A stretch of 64,000 nucleotides of DNA, taken from the NCBI RefSeq assembly GCF_013359945.1, contig NZ_JABWCS010000193.1, forward strand, positions 1-64,000, in the 5' to 3' direction. The stretch comes from Paenibacillus agri. GTDB lineage: Bacteria; Bacillota; Bacilli; Paenibacillales; Paenibacillaceae. The translations under genes and the position numbers were made by a program. The notes below the pieces were generated by a model, which was not told the origin of the DNA, did no database searches, and saw nothing but the letters and a program-made list of their open reading frames with translations. Shown here piece by piece: positions 36,042 through 44,795 of the stretch. Each line of letters begins with the position of its first letter. Position 1 is the first letter of the stretch.

Positions 36042-37418
36042 ATGGGAATTCAGAAAAGATTAGTAGGCAGTTATCTGGTAGTCATTTGCCTGACAGTTCT
36101 CATACTGGAGATTTTTCTTAATGTATCCGTGAGATATTATTATTTTCACAATATAGAGCGAATCCTAATGAATCAAGCGGAGCTATCCGCTTCTTTTTTT
36201 CAGCAGTATTTTGCCGAAGAAGATTTGGAGAAGGAATCGGAGCGCCTGTTGAAAGGATTTGCTAACCATTCCGACGCGCAGGTGCAGATTATTAGTTCAT
36301 CCGGTCGGCTTTTGCAGGATTCGAATGGACTTCAAGGCGATAAGGTTATAACTGCGGATGTGCAGTCAGCGATTCATGGTCAGCCTGGCACCTGGAGAGG
36401 GAAGGACCCTGTGACCGGGGAGTCCATTTTAGCTGTCGCCTATCCGTTACAAGCAAATGAGGTCATCGTCGGGGAAGTCAGGTTCATCACATCCTTAACA
36501 GAGACCATACATACAGTGGATCAAATTACAATTTTACTAATCGGTGTCGGATTACTCGTAATTGTGATTGTGACGATTCTTGGTTTATTGCTATCTTGGA
36601 CTATTACCAGATCCATCAAAGATCTTAAACAAGCCGCAGATAAAATGACTGAAGGGGATTTCAGCATAAGAGTGCACAAGCGCTACCAGGATGAGCTGGG
36701 TTCCTTGGCGGATACTTTGAATATGATGGCGAGTCGAATTTCCAAGAGTGAACAGCTTAAGAATGATTTTATCTCATCGGTATCCCATGAACTGCGCACG
36801 CCATTAACCTCCATAAAAGGCTGGGCCATCACATTGAAGGCCAATGGGGGCGAGAACCGGCCTCTGCTTCAAGATGGACTTGAAATTATTGAATCAGAAA
36901 GTGACAGATTAACCCATATGGTGGACGAGCTGCTCGATTTCTCCAAGCTGGATAACGGTAGAATAGCCATTCACCCCGCACCAGTGGATCTGACGGAATT
37001 GCTGCAGCATATCGGGAGGCAACTGGCCCCAAGAGCGGTCCGGCAAGGTATCTCACTCGAAGTAAGTGTCAAGGAACCCCTGCCATTCATTCAAGCAGAT
37101 GAGAATCGTCTCAAGCAAATCATGATTAATCTTATTGATAATTCACTCAAATTCACTCCACCTTCAGGCCATATTCTGATTGAAGCCCACACCGTTCCGG
37201 GAAAAGTAGTGATTACGGTAGAAGATACCGGCTCAGGGATCGCAGAGGCTGATTTAGAGAATGTACTGCACAAATTTTATAAAGGTGATCCACATGCTTC
37301 TGGCAGCGGACTCGGTCTGTCCATATCGGATCAGATCATTAAGCTGCATCATGGCGTATTGAGAATAGACAGTGTGCCAGGAGAGGGAACACGGGTTCAA
37401 ATAGATCTTCCAGTATAA
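36042..37418 (+). CDS. Sensor histidine kinase of the envelope operon
   Basis: A 458-residue membrane kinase. TM1 (about 8-30), an extracytoplasmic sensor of about 130 residues and TM2 (about 164-188) are followed by HAMP (about 189-240). The DHp domain has phospho-acceptor H249 in SSVSHELRTPLTS. The ATPase domain has the N box LIDNSLKF, G1 VEDTGSGIAE and G2 GSGLGLSIS. It phosphorylates the response regulator encoded 4 nt upstream. The sensor domain is not one I can name. The next gene follows closely, making a continuous unit with cell-wall genes. Signals are likely envelope-related, inferred only from the neighbours. Confidence 0.93.
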   Translation: MGIQKRLVGSYLVVICLTVLILEIFLNVSVRYYYFHNIERILMNQAELSASFFQQYFAEEDLEKESERLLKGFANHSDAQVQIISSSGRLLQDSNGLQGDKVITADVQSAIHGQPGTWRGKDPVTGESILAVAYPLQANEVIVGEVRFITSLTETIHTVDQITILLIGVGLLVIVIVTILGLLLSWTITRSIKDLKQAADKMTEGDFSIRVHKRYQDELGSLADTLNMMASRISKSEQLKNDFISSVSHELRTPLTSIKGWAITLKANGGENRPLLQDGLEIIESESDRLTHMVDELLDFSKLDNGRIAIHPAPVDLTELLQHIGRQLAPRAVRQGISLEVSVKEPLPFIQADENRLKQIMINLIDNSLKFTPPSGHILIEAHTVPGKVVITVEDTGSGIAEADLENVLHKFYKGDPHASGSGLGLSISDQIIKLHHGVLRIDSVPGEGTRVQIDLPV

Positions 37419-37502
37419 GTGATCCGTAAATTTAACTATTTCATAACCACTTTAATCCCTTCCGCAGATAAAATATGTAAAGAGCGGATAAGCGAGGAGT
37501 CG

Positions 37503-38045
37503 ATGATCCCAATGTCCAGCAAATTCATAAAAATAGGTGTCATGCTGACAACGTTATGGTTGCTTGGCGGATGCCGGGTTCCGGCAACACCTATAGATAT
37601 GATAAAGCCTCCCTTATCCGAAGCGAGTAAACAGCGCTATGATACCAGTCAGGAGCTGATCAAGCTGTTGCCGGATAAGGCGCAACTGGTCGCCCCTTTA
37701 CAGGGACAAGAGGGTCATGATATCTCTTTCGGAGATATGGATGGAGACGGAATTGATGAAGCTGTCGTTGTCTATGAAGACAACAAAGAGGCGGGGAAGC
37801 CGTTAAAAGCCGCACTTTTCAAGCAACAAAACGAAGAATGGAAAGTGGTTTCAGAGATCCAGGGGTTTGGATATGGTCTGGAGTATGCCGGATTTCTGGA
37901 TTTAGATCATGACGGCTTTAACGAGCTTGCCCTAGGCTGGTCATTGGGTGAGGCTGGCAATGGTCTGGACGTTTATAAGTTAAGTCAGGATAAGTTAAAG
38001 CTATTTTCTAAGAAGGCTTATCACGGGGAACTCAATCTGAAGTAA
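37503..38045 (+). CDS. Lipoprotein with FG-GAP/VCBS-like repeats
   Basis: About 180 residues. A lipoprotein signal peptide ends in the lipobox LGGC (Cys24). Two repeats follow with calcium-loop-like acidic signatures, GDMDGDGIDEAVVVYED and LDLDHDGFNELALG, as in FG-GAP/VCBS propeller blades. It would sit on the outer face of the membrane. The frame is open back to 37419, directly after the kinase stop. GAGGAG at 37494-37499 favours ATG 37503 (or 37512), and a start there gives a clean signal peptide. Its position between the sensor kinase and the SEDS genes suggests an accessory or sensing role in the same system. No specific function is known. Confidence 0.72.
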   Translation: MIPMSSKFIKIGVMLTTLWLLGGCRVPATPIDMIKPPLSEASKQRYDTSQELIKLLPDKAQLVAPLQGQEGHDISFGDMDGDGIDEAVVVYEDNKEAGKPLKAALFKQQNEEWKVVSEIQGFGYGLEYAGFLDLDHDGFNELALGWSLGEAGNGLDVYKLSQDKLKLFSKKAYHGELNLK

Positions 38046-38088
38046 TCCTTTCGTGAATGGTGCTGGCATGGTGGAGGTGATCTATGAT

Positions 38089-39219
38089 TTGAAACTTAAA
38101 ATAAGAGGTCGCCCCGATTTTTCCCTGTTTTTCTTGACGCTGTTACTGGTCGGATTTGGTTTGATTATGATTTTTAGCGCCAGTTATCCTGCTGCTTTCA
38201 TAAAACATGATAGTCCGTGGCACTACGTCATGAAACAAGGCGTATTTGCGCTCACCGGATTATTTGTGATGCTCATTTTTATGTGTATACCTTTTTCTGT
38301 ATGGAAAAAGGCTTCGCCGATTCTGCTCACGTTTTCCTTAGTCATGCTCGTTCTCGTCTTAATAGGAGGAGCGGACATTAATGGTGCAAGACGATGGTTT
38401 GTTCTGGGTGGTTTTAATTTGCAGCCGTCCGAGTTTAGTAAGTTAACCGTTATCGTATATTTGTCGGCCATCATTAGCAGAAAAGGGGAGCGAATCCGCA
38501 ATTTCCGGAATGGCTTACTGCCGATTATCCTGGTCATTGGCACGATCCTGCTGCTGATCATGAGACAACCGGATTTCGGAACCGTGTTGATTCTATTCTT
38601 TATTGCAGTAACGATCCTCTGGGTCGGTGATGTTGACCTCCGCCATATGTTGTTGCTTAGCATGGCTCTCGTGCCTATGTTTGTTTATCTTGCGGTTAGT
38701 AAAAGTTATCGTCTTGATCGCATCAGCGCTTTTCTGAATCCGCTGGATGATCTGCAAGGCTCGGGCTATCAGCTTACACAGTCATTATATGCTTTGGGCA
38801 ATGGAGGCCTCACTGGAACCGGGATTGGCCAAGGTGTGCAGAAGCTGTTTTATTTGCCGGAAGCTCATACCGATTTTATCTTTGCTGTGGTTGGCGAAGA
38901 ATTGGGGTTTGTCGGTACATTTATGCTCTTCGTCGTATTTTTTCTGTTCATCTGGCGAGGGTTTATTACTGCAATAAGGAGTAGTGATCCATTCGGTCTC
39001 ATGCTGGGAATGGGTATTGTGATGATGGTATTTATTCAATTCCTGCTGAATGTTGGATCTGTAATTGGCAGTCTGCCGATTACGGGAGTACCGCTCCCTT
39101 TTATTAGCTATGGTGGATCATCGCTCATTCTATGTTTGGCCAGTACCGGGATTCTTCTTAGCATTTCACGAGATAACCATAGAAGACGTCAAGAAAACTC
39201 CAGAAATTCAACAAAATAG
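38089..39219 (+). CDS. SEDS-family glycosyltransferase, FtsW/RodA/SpoVE type (first)
   Basis: A 376-residue, roughly 10-helix membrane protein. SEDS proteins polymerise lipid II into glycan strands, usually with a class B penicillin-binding protein. Diagnostic stretches are GGFNLQPSEFSKL, MRQPDFGTVLI, the extracellular HTDFIFAVVGEELGF with the essential aspartate, and ITGVPLPFISYGGSS. A near-perfect ribosome site GGAGGTGATC at about 38072-38081 lies 7-10 nt before a TTG at 38089. I take this as the start over the GTG at 38053, and it gives a natural N-terminus. A second SEDS gene follows 10 nt after the stop. No PBP gene is in the unit, so the transpeptidase partner must be elsewhere. Confidence 0.9.
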   Translation: MKLKIRGRPDFSLFFLTLLLVGFGLIMIFSASYPAAFIKHDSPWHYVMKQGVFALTGLFVMLIFMCIPFSVWKKASPILLTFSLVMLVLVLIGGADINGARRWFVLGGFNLQPSEFSKLTVIVYLSAIISRKGERIRNFRNGLLPIILVIGTILLLIMRQPDFGTVLILFFIAVTILWVGDVDLRHMLLLSMALVPMFVYLAVSKSYRLDRISAFLNPLDDLQGSGYQLTQSLYALGNGGLTGTGIGQGVQKLFYLPEAHTDFIFAVVGEELGFVGTFMLFVVFFLFIWRGFITAIRSSDPFGLMLGMGIVMMVFIQFLLNVGSVIGSLPITGVPLPFISYGGSSLILCLASTGILLSISRDNHRRRQENSRNSTK

Positions 39220-39229
39220 AGGTAGTCAT

Positions 39230-40366
39230 ATGTTTATCACCAGCAAGTTTGCAAAACTGGATCTATCCACACTTATTCTTGTGACGTGTCTCGTTTCCAT
39301 TGGAACCCTCGCTATTCATGGAGCAACAGCAGATACACATCTAGCGGGACTTCAAATTAATTATCTATATCTATTCGGTGCATTTTGCATTCCGATGTTA
39401 ATGATCGCGTTGATTGATTACAAAGTTCTATTGGGCAAGCTGGCTTACCTTCTCTATGGAATGAGTATAGGGATGCTCGTGTTGGTCAAGTTTGTTGGAG
39501 AACACATTAATGGTGCCTCCCGGTGGCTTAGTCTCGGAAGCTTTCAGCTTCAGCCCTCGGAGTTGGCGAAAATCTCCACAGTGCTGCTAATTGCCCATGT
39601 GCTCGGAAAACGAGAGGGGAGAGAGCTCCGCTTCATTCAAGATTTATTACCGGTCTGCGGAATTTTTGTTCTCCCGTTCGTCTTAATCTTGCAACAACCG
39701 GATTTGGGTACGGCGCTAGTTTTTGTAGGGATACTACTTAGCATGCTTTGGGTTGGCAATATTCGGGCAATTTATATGATTCTGATTCTTGGCACAGTAA
39801 TCGCTTCGATTGGTACTATATTATGGTTATTTAATGCCGACTTCGAATTGTTATCGAAAATTGTAAAGCCTCATCAAATGTCCAGAATTCAAGTCTTTCT
39901 AGATCCAACCAGTGATCCTGATAAATCTTGGCATGTTAAAAATGCAATGACAGCAATAGGAGCCGGAGGCTTGTCCGGAAGTGAGGGGGTTTATGTTCGT
40001 AGAGGATTTATTCCTTATGCATATTCTGATTCAATTTATGTCGTGATCGGGGAGAATTATGGTTTTATAGGTTCTGCTGTGCTGCTGCTCCTCTATTTGC
40101 TGCTCGTGTATCGGATGATTTTTATCGCTATGGACAGTAGAGAACGTGCAGGGTCCTATTTGGTTGTCGGTTTTATCGCCATGTTAATCTTTCAGGTTTC
40201 CGTAAATATCGGAATGCATATCGGTTTGCTGCCCCTGACGGGCATTTCATTACCATTCATCAGCTATGGAGGCAGTTCACTGCTCAGTAATATCCTGGCG
40301 ATTGGTTTGGTGCTAAGTGTTAAAGTTCATAAGGATGAAATCTTCATTGAACCATCTGAGAAGTAG
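39230..40366 (+). CDS. SEDS-family glycosyltransferase, FtsW/RodA type (second)
   Basis: A 378-residue paralogue of the preceding protein. It keeps the SEDS landmarks: HINGASRWLSLGSFQLQPSE, LQQPDLGTALVF, YSDSIYVVIGENYGF (the essential Asp and GE are conserved, though the local sequence differs from HTDFIF), and LTGISLPFISYGGSS. The start ATG at 39230 has AGAGGTAG upstream. It follows 10 nt after the first SEDS gene, so the two are translated from one message. The pair may have divided roles or form a heteromeric unit, which is unproven. Closer to RodA than FtsW by general feel, but this cannot be settled without alignment. Confidence 0.88.
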   Translation: MFITSKFAKLDLSTLILVTCLVSIGTLAIHGATADTHLAGLQINYLYLFGAFCIPMLMIALIDYKVLLGKLAYLLYGMSIGMLVLVKFVGEHINGASRWLSLGSFQLQPSELAKISTVLLIAHVLGKREGRELRFIQDLLPVCGIFVLPFVLILQQPDLGTALVFVGILLSMLWVGNIRAIYMILILGTVIASIGTILWLFNADFELLSKIVKPHQMSRIQVFLDPTSDPDKSWHVKNAMTAIGAGGLSGSEGVYVRRGFIPYAYSDSIYVVIGENYGFIGSAVLLLLYLLLVYRMIFIAMDSRERAGSYLVVGFIAMLIFQVSVNIGMHIGLLPLTGISLPFISYGGSSLLSNILAIGLVLSVKVHKDEIFIEPSEK

Positions 40367-40431
40367 AAGGCAGGTTATGGACATTGGAGATATACAGTAT
40401 TGAACGCTAACGAAGTGGAGTGGAGAGAATC

Positions 40432-41481
40432 ATGTCTAGAAAGAGCAAAAGTAAGAGTAAAAGTAAGTGGAGCACGACCCGCAAAGTTGTGACGGGTATA
40501 AGTCTTGTCATCGCTGCTCTCTTAGTTGGAGTGGGGCTGTATGTGGGGTACTTGTATCAAAAGACAGACACGGCCATTCAGCGCATGGCGGCTCCGGCGG
40601 CAGTCGTTCAACCATTGGCACTTCCAATGGAGACCGATAGCGATAATAAAAAGGAGAACATTGAGCCGATGATCTTTCTGCTCGCCGGTGTGGATAGCCG
40701 GGATGGGGGCGGCGGGGTGATGAATACGGATGTGCTGATGCTCGTCAGCTATAATCCGCAAACCAGGTCCACCAGTCTGTTATCGCTGCCGCGTGATTTA
40801 CTGCTTAAACCGAAATCTTTGCCTTCCCGCAAAGCCAATTACTATTATGCTTACCACTATATTAAAGATAAGTCGCAGGCCATTCCTAATACGAAGCAAT
40901 TTTTTAGCGATCTACTAAGCATTCCAATCGACCATATGGTCGTGGTGAATTTTGATGTGTTAAGGCAGACGGTAGACCTGCTGGGCGGACTGAACATTGA
41001 TGTCGACATGGATATGAAATACATTGATACTGCGGATGGGACGAATATCGATTTGAAAAAAGGTTTGCAGAAACTAAATGGCAAACAGGTCCTGGACTTT
41101 GTCCGGTATCGCAAATCGAATCAAGGCACCGGCGAATCCTCCGACTTTGCACGTAATGATCGGCAGCAGCAAGTTATCAAGCAGATCGTTGACAAGCTGG
41201 GTGCTTTTCAAGGGATTTCGCAATGGGGAAGAGTGCTCGACATTATCGGCAATAATGTAAAGTCAGATATTCCTGGAGAGGAGCTCCAGCAATGGGTGTT
41301 CAATTTCCCTAAGATCAAACCGGAGCATATTCGTTCATTACATATGGAGACCCTTTGGAAAAGCCCTTATGTTTATGTGAAAAAAGAGGATTTACAAGCG
41401 GCGCTCGCTACCCTGCGAGATGAAGCCGGCATTAGTACAAGCAGTTCCTTCAACCTGAAAACAGTGGGGACGATGGATTGA
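40432..41481 (+). CDS. LytR-CpsA-Psr (LCP) family wall-polymer ligase
   Basis: A 349-residue membrane-anchored protein. It has a short basic cytoplasmic start (SRKSKSKSKSKW), one transmembrane helix (about 24-44), then the LCP domain with LLAGVDSRD, MNTDVLMLVSYNP, SLPRDLLL and the later LNGKQVLDFVRYRKSN. LCP enzymes move teichoic acid or other anionic polymers from undecaprenyl carriers to peptidoglycan. The ATG at 40432 follows GGAG at 6-7 nt. It is the last gene of the response regulator-kinase-lipoprotein-SEDS-SEDS unit and is followed by a terminator. This fits a regulated module that both makes glycan and decorates it (inference). Confidence 0.92.
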   Translation: MSRKSKSKSKSKWSTTRKVVTGISLVIAALLVGVGLYVGYLYQKTDTAIQRMAAPAAVVQPLALPMETDSDNKKENIEPMIFLLAGVDSRDGGGGVMNTDVLMLVSYNPQTRSTSLLSLPRDLLLKPKSLPSRKANYYYAYHYIKDKSQAIPNTKQFFSDLLSIPIDHMVVVNFDVLRQTVDLLGGLNIDVDMDMKYIDTADGTNIDLKKGLQKLNGKQVLDFVRYRKSNQGTGESSDFARNDRQQQVIKQIVDKLGAFQGISQWGRVLDIIGNNVKSDIPGEELQQWVFNFPKIKPEHIRSLHMETLWKSPYVYVKKEDLQAALATLRDEAGISTSSSFNLKTVGTMD

Positions 41482-41517
41482 TATCAAGTTGGTGCTTTAC
41501 GGCCTTTAACGTGTTGA

Positions 41518-41556
41518 GAAACCCGATCATTTTGATGATTTTGGGTTTCTTTTTTT
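41518..41556 (+). terminator. Terminator of the envelope operon
   Basis: GAAACCC-ATCAT / ATGAT-GGGTTTC hairpin followed by a T run. Confidence 0.88.
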
Positions 41557-41575
41557 CGTTGGTGAAAAAAAGTAA

Positions 41576-41604
41576 TTGACTTACGATAATTATCCTAATA
41601 TTAT
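41576..41604 (+). promoter_or_regulatory. Promoter of doxX-marR
   Basis: TTGACT (41576-41581), 17-nt spacer, TATTAT (41599-41604). Predicted transcription start is near 41611. Confidence 0.75.
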
Positions 41605-41610
41605 TATAAA

Positions 41611-41623
41611 TATCTTCAAGATA
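41611..41623. promoter_or_regulatory. Candidate MarR/MhqR-type operator
   Basis: Perfect palindrome TATCTT-C-AAGATA exactly at the expected transcription start. It resembles the TATCTCGAATTCGAGATA operator recalled for B. subtilis MhqR. Repression by the MarR protein encoded downstream is inferred. Confidence 0.6.
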
Positions 41624-41658
41624 AATAATTATATTATAAGTGATGGGGGATATTATTT

Positions 41659-42015
41659 ATGAGTATTTTATCGATTGTATTGCAGTCCATCCTGGCGTTG
41701 GGCTTCCTTATGTTCGGGTTCACGAAGTTTGGTTCGAAGCAGATGGTGGAAGAATTCAAGCGTTACGGGCTTCCGGCAGCGTTCCGTATTTTCACAGGTC
41801 TGGTTGAACTGGCGGGGGGCGTATTCATGGCTATCGGGATCTGGAAAGAGCAATTTGCGGCTATCGGTGGAATAGTCGTTGTGGTGACCATGATCGGGGC
41901 TGTTGCTACACATGTCCGCGTGAAGGATCCTGCCTCCAAGCTGGGAATGCCTTTCGTATTATTGATTCTCGGGCTTGTGGTATTATTTATAAATTGGGGG
42001 GCGTTAATCGGCTAA
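41659..42015 (+). CDS. DoxX-family membrane protein (MhqP-like)
   Basis: A 118-residue protein with four hydrophobic helices (about 4-22, 43-62, 70-90, 97-115), the standard DoxX size and topology. GFLMFGFTKFGSKQMVEEFKRYGLP at the start is typical. In B. subtilis the DoxX protein MhqP belongs to the MhqR quinone/electrophile regulon. Here the gene sits directly before a MarR-type regulator and an azoreductase-like enzyme, and its promoter carries a MhqR-like palindrome, so the same physiology is likely. The biochemical role of DoxX proteins is unsettled; a link to quinone or thiol redox is proposed in the literature. Confidence 0.85.
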   Translation: MSILSIVLQSILALGFLMFGFTKFGSKQMVEEFKRYGLPAAFRIFTGLVELAGGVFMAIGIWKEQFAAIGGIVVVVTMIGAVATHVRVKDPASKLGMPFVLLILGLVVLFINWGALIG

Positions 42016-42062
42016 AACGTTCGAAAATCCCCCTTTAGTTGTCAATGAAGGTGGTAATTGAA

Positions 42063-42518
42063 ATGAATTTGGATAATGATCAACACCAGCTTGACCTGCG
42101 TTTGCTCAGGGTATATATGAAATCCGCGCAATCTGTATCCGAGTTTATGAAGAAGGATATCAGCAGGTACGGAGTGGATATCGGGGCCTTTCATATTCTG
42201 GAGTTTCTATACAATAAAGGTCCCCATGCTATTCAAAAGATCGGCGAGAAATTCTCGATCCCAAGCGGGAGCGTCACCTACGTCGTGGATAAGCTAGAAA
42301 AGAAGGGGCTTGTTCAAAGGGAAGTGAGCACGGAGGACCGCAGATTGGTGATAATCAAGCTGACAGATGAGGGACAAGCTCTATTCGATGATATTTTCCC
42401 CAAACATACGCAGACTATAGCCGATATGTTCTCTGTATTGACGGATGAGGATAAGCATCAACTGACGGAATTGTTAAAGAAGCTGGGCTTGTCTGCTCAG
42501 AGCAAGTTAAAGTTCTGA
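42063..42518 (+). CDS. MarR-family repressor (MhqR-like)
   Basis: A 151-residue winged-helix regulator. Helices LRLLRVYMKSAQSVSEFMKKDISRYG are followed by the recognition region IQKIGEKFSIPSGSVTYVVDKLEKKGLV and wing EVSTEDRRLVIIKLTDEG, all typical of MarR. The ATG at 42063 is chosen because AAGGTGG lies 8 nt upstream; alternatives are TTG 42039 and ATG 42045. It is 47 nt after doxX in the same direction and 126 nt before an azoreductase gene, the set found under MhqR control in B. subtilis. There is no conserved sensory cysteine that I can point to, so the inducing mechanism is uncertain. Confidence 0.88.
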   Translation: MNLDNDQHQLDLRLLRVYMKSAQSVSEFMKKDISRYGVDIGAFHILEFLYNKGPHAIQKIGEKFSIPSGSVTYVVDKLEKKGLVQREVSTEDRRLVIIKLTDEGQALFDDIFPKHTQTIADMFSVLTDEDKHQLTELLKKLGLSAQSKLKF

Positions 42519-42644
42519 TGGAAATTCTGATAAGGAGGTGATTCAGTACCTGCAAGGAGCGCAGGAAGTACAGGTCATTAGAAACAAGCTTATTTTTAGA
42601 AGCTGCACTTTATAAATATAATAGACAAAGGGAGAGAAATTAAA

Positions 42645-43268
42645 ATGGCAAATGTATTATTCGTGAAGGTAAATGATCGTCCGGCAGAACAAGCGGTAAG
42701 TGTGAAAATGTATGAAGCGTTCTTGGGAGCGTACAAAGAGTCACATCCACAGGATGCCGTGACAGAGCTGGATCTATACGAAGCTAACCTACCCTACTAT
42801 GGCAACACTGCCATTACTGGATTATATAAAATTAGCCAAGGCTGGGAGCTGACGCCGGAAGAAGCATCCTTGACTGCAACAGTGAACGGTTATTTGGACC
42901 AATTCCTTGCTGCTGATAAAGTTGTCATTGCGTTTCCACTTTGGAATTTCATGGCACCTGCACCGCTCATCACGTATATTTCCTATCTTGCACAAGCAGG
43001 GAAGACATTCAAATATACTTCCGAGGGTCCGGTTGGACTGGCAGGCGACAAGAAAGTTGTATTGCTGAATGCCCGTGGCGGAGTATATTCAAGTGAGCCG
43101 ATGTCTGCTTTGGAATCTGCTGTGAAGCCAGTGAAGACTGCACTGGGTATGTTCGGAATTCAAGCTGAAGAGATTATTATTGAAGGTCATAACCAAATCC
43201 AAGATCGTTCGGAAGCTATTATTGCTGAGGGACTGGAGCAAGTAGCTAAAGTGGCTACAACATTCTAA
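42645..43268 (+). CDS. azoR: FMN-dependent NADH:quinone oxidoreductase / azoreductase
   Basis: A 207-residue flavodoxin-fold enzyme. It reduces quinones and azo dyes by two electrons using NADH and FMN, protecting thiols from electrophiles. Characteristic stretches are LFVKVNDRPAEQAVSVKMYEAF, VIAFPLWNFMAPAPLITYI (FMN-binding PLWNF) and LLNARGGVYSS. Length matches B. subtilis AzoR1/AzoR2. A GGGAGAG site precedes the ATG. The 126-nt gap to marR contains no copy of the TATCTT palindrome, so it is either co-transcribed with doxX-marR or uses its own promoter. A terminator follows. Confidence 0.92.
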   Translation: MANVLFVKVNDRPAEQAVSVKMYEAFLGAYKESHPQDAVTELDLYEANLPYYGNTAITGLYKISQGWELTPEEASLTATVNGYLDQFLAADKVVIAFPLWNFMAPAPLITYISYLAQAGKTFKYTSEGPVGLAGDKKVVLLNARGGVYSSEPMSALESAVKPVKTALGMFGIQAEEIIIEGHNQIQDRSEAIIAEGLEQVAKVATTF

Positions 43269-43279
43269 TAGAATGACAT

Positions 43280-43316
43280 AACAAGCTCCCTGGCTTTTTG
43301 CCAGGGGGCTTGTTTC
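43280..43316 (+). terminator. Terminator of azoR
   Basis: AACAAGCTCCCTGGC / GCCAGG-GGCTTGTT hairpin with a T run. Confidence 0.85.
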
Positions 43317-43404
43317 ATTTACTAGGTTGGCCAGGACAATCGGCAGGAAAATAAACAAAACAAGCACAGCCCAGAAAAGGGGAGCTTACATAAGAAGTGT
43401 AGAC

Positions 43405-43790
43405 GTGTAATTAACGGCATTTTCGTACCTTGAATTCTCCGTAGTTAAGGGGGAATGAAGATTAAGTGCAATATTGTACCTTAAATCTTCCAGAACACCC
43501 CGTCCAGCGCGCTTTTTCGAAAAATAAGATACAAAAATGCCCCTAGTTCCCTGATTTGCTTATTTTAAAGAAAATTAAGGTACAAAAATGCTGTTAATTG
43601 GGGGGACCCCTCTTTTTCACTGTTAAGACGACTGGTGAAGGGGATTATACCGCTTTTAGTGGTTCAAATCTGTCGACAGTCTATGTCCTGGTGCTTGCTT
43701 TCTTATGGAAAGCTTTCAGGCGAAACCTTTGCGTCTAAAGTTTCAAACTTCCCCGTTCGCTCATCTTCGCTCTTTTGTTATTTTCTTTTG
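43405..43790 (+). repeat. Copy C of the four-arm intergenic repeat, with distal modules
   Basis: The arms are: left outer 43408-43434, left inner 43460-43487, right inner 43519-43548, right outer 43571-43603. The central segment (43488-43518, CCAGAACACCCC...CTTTTTCG) matches the centre of copy D. The distal modules follow: TTTCACTGTTAAGACGACTGG at 43614-43634, the imperfect ACCGC hairpin near 43648-43672, and AAAGCTTTCAGGCGAA plus the T/C-rich tail to about 43785. No gene is supported in 43317-44013. Confidence 0.8.
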
Positions 43791-44019
43791 TTAGGCGTAT
43801 ATAAATGCCATCCGGCTCGCGTCTCACTCCCAGGTGCGTCATTTCACCGGCAAGCATATGGTTTTTGCTTTTTAATGTCACATTGCATCAATCCCCGCAT
43901 ATGCTTCTAACAACTCCCATTATAGAAGGGGCTCGCCTTCCATTGGTCCAATTCCATACAAGGGCTCTTGAATTACTGGGACCTGAGCTTACAACTAATT
44001 AAGCAAACGGAGGATGCAA

Positions 44020-44628
44020 ATGACCTTTGATTACATTAACTACTGGGAACAAACGTATAAGACAGGCGGAAACTCGGGATCTGGATCTTACGGGGTGCTG
44101 GCAGAGTTCAAAGCCGCGGTTGTCAACGCCTACATTGAGCGCTATAACGTCAACGAGGTGATTGAATTTGGCTGCGGCGACGGGCATCAGCTGGGATTGA
44201 TCAACTATCCGCAATACATTGGACTTGATATTTCATCCGAATCCGTACGCATATGTCAGGAAAAATACGGCGATGACCAGACTAAAGCTTTTGCTACGTA
44301 CCATCCGCTGACTTGGACGGGTGATCAACAAGGGATGCAAGCCGATATGACAGTCTGTTTGGATGTACTTTACCATATTATTGATGAAAGCCATTTCCAG
44401 GCTACACTGTCCCATGTGCTTAATACGTCACGTGATGTCGTCGTTATTTATTCCAAACTCGATACCGGTGAGGATGAACAGGTCATTTATACGATCAAAG
44501 ACCGGGACTTACTGAGCAGACTCGCACAGTTCAGCGATTTTCAAATTGTAGAGCGCATCCCGCAGGTGTACCCTGATCACTCCTCTGCCAGCTTTGTCAT
44601 TTTACGCAGAAAAAGCGCAATTGCATAA
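44020..44628 (+). CDS. Class I SAM-dependent methyltransferase
   Basis: A 202-residue methyltransferase. Motif I is VIEFGCGDGHQLGL, followed by YIGLDISSESV for the SAM ribose and MTVCLDVLYHIIDE as motif IV with the post-IV loop. A WEQTYKTGGNSGSGSYG lead before the fold is common in small-molecule methyltransferases of this class. The ATG at 44020 is preferred to the ATG at 44014 because GGAGG ends 6 nt before it and overlaps the other. It is a lone gene bounded by the repeat on one side and a terminator on the other. The substrate is unknown. Confidence 0.85.
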   Translation: MTFDYINYWEQTYKTGGNSGSGSYGVLAEFKAAVVNAYIERYNVNEVIEFGCGDGHQLGLINYPQYIGLDISSESVRICQEKYGDDQTKAFATYHPLTWTGDQQGMQADMTVCLDVLYHIIDESHFQATLSHVLNTSRDVVVIYSKLDTGEDEQVIYTIKDRDLLSRLAQFSDFQIVERIPQVYPDHSSASFVILRRKSAIA

Positions 44629-44795
44629 ACAGCTGATCCGCCAGTACTTCGTTCTTTCTTAAGAGTGGGATAATAGCTTACGGCTCAAGCTCTAATGTGA
44701 AATGAATCCATTCGATAGAGGCATTATCAGCGGGCGTTCCTTTACAGGATACAGATGGTAATGCCTTTTCTCATTACTGCAGAGGATAACACTAT

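Noticed and set aside
38053-38088. GTG start of the first SEDS protein at 38053
   Set aside because: The near-perfect GGAGGTGATC sits inside this extension and serves the TTG at 38089.
43635-43910. 91-codon open frame between azoR and the methyltransferase
   Set aside because: It lies in the distal modules of repeat copy C, with no ribosome site and no recognisable protein features.
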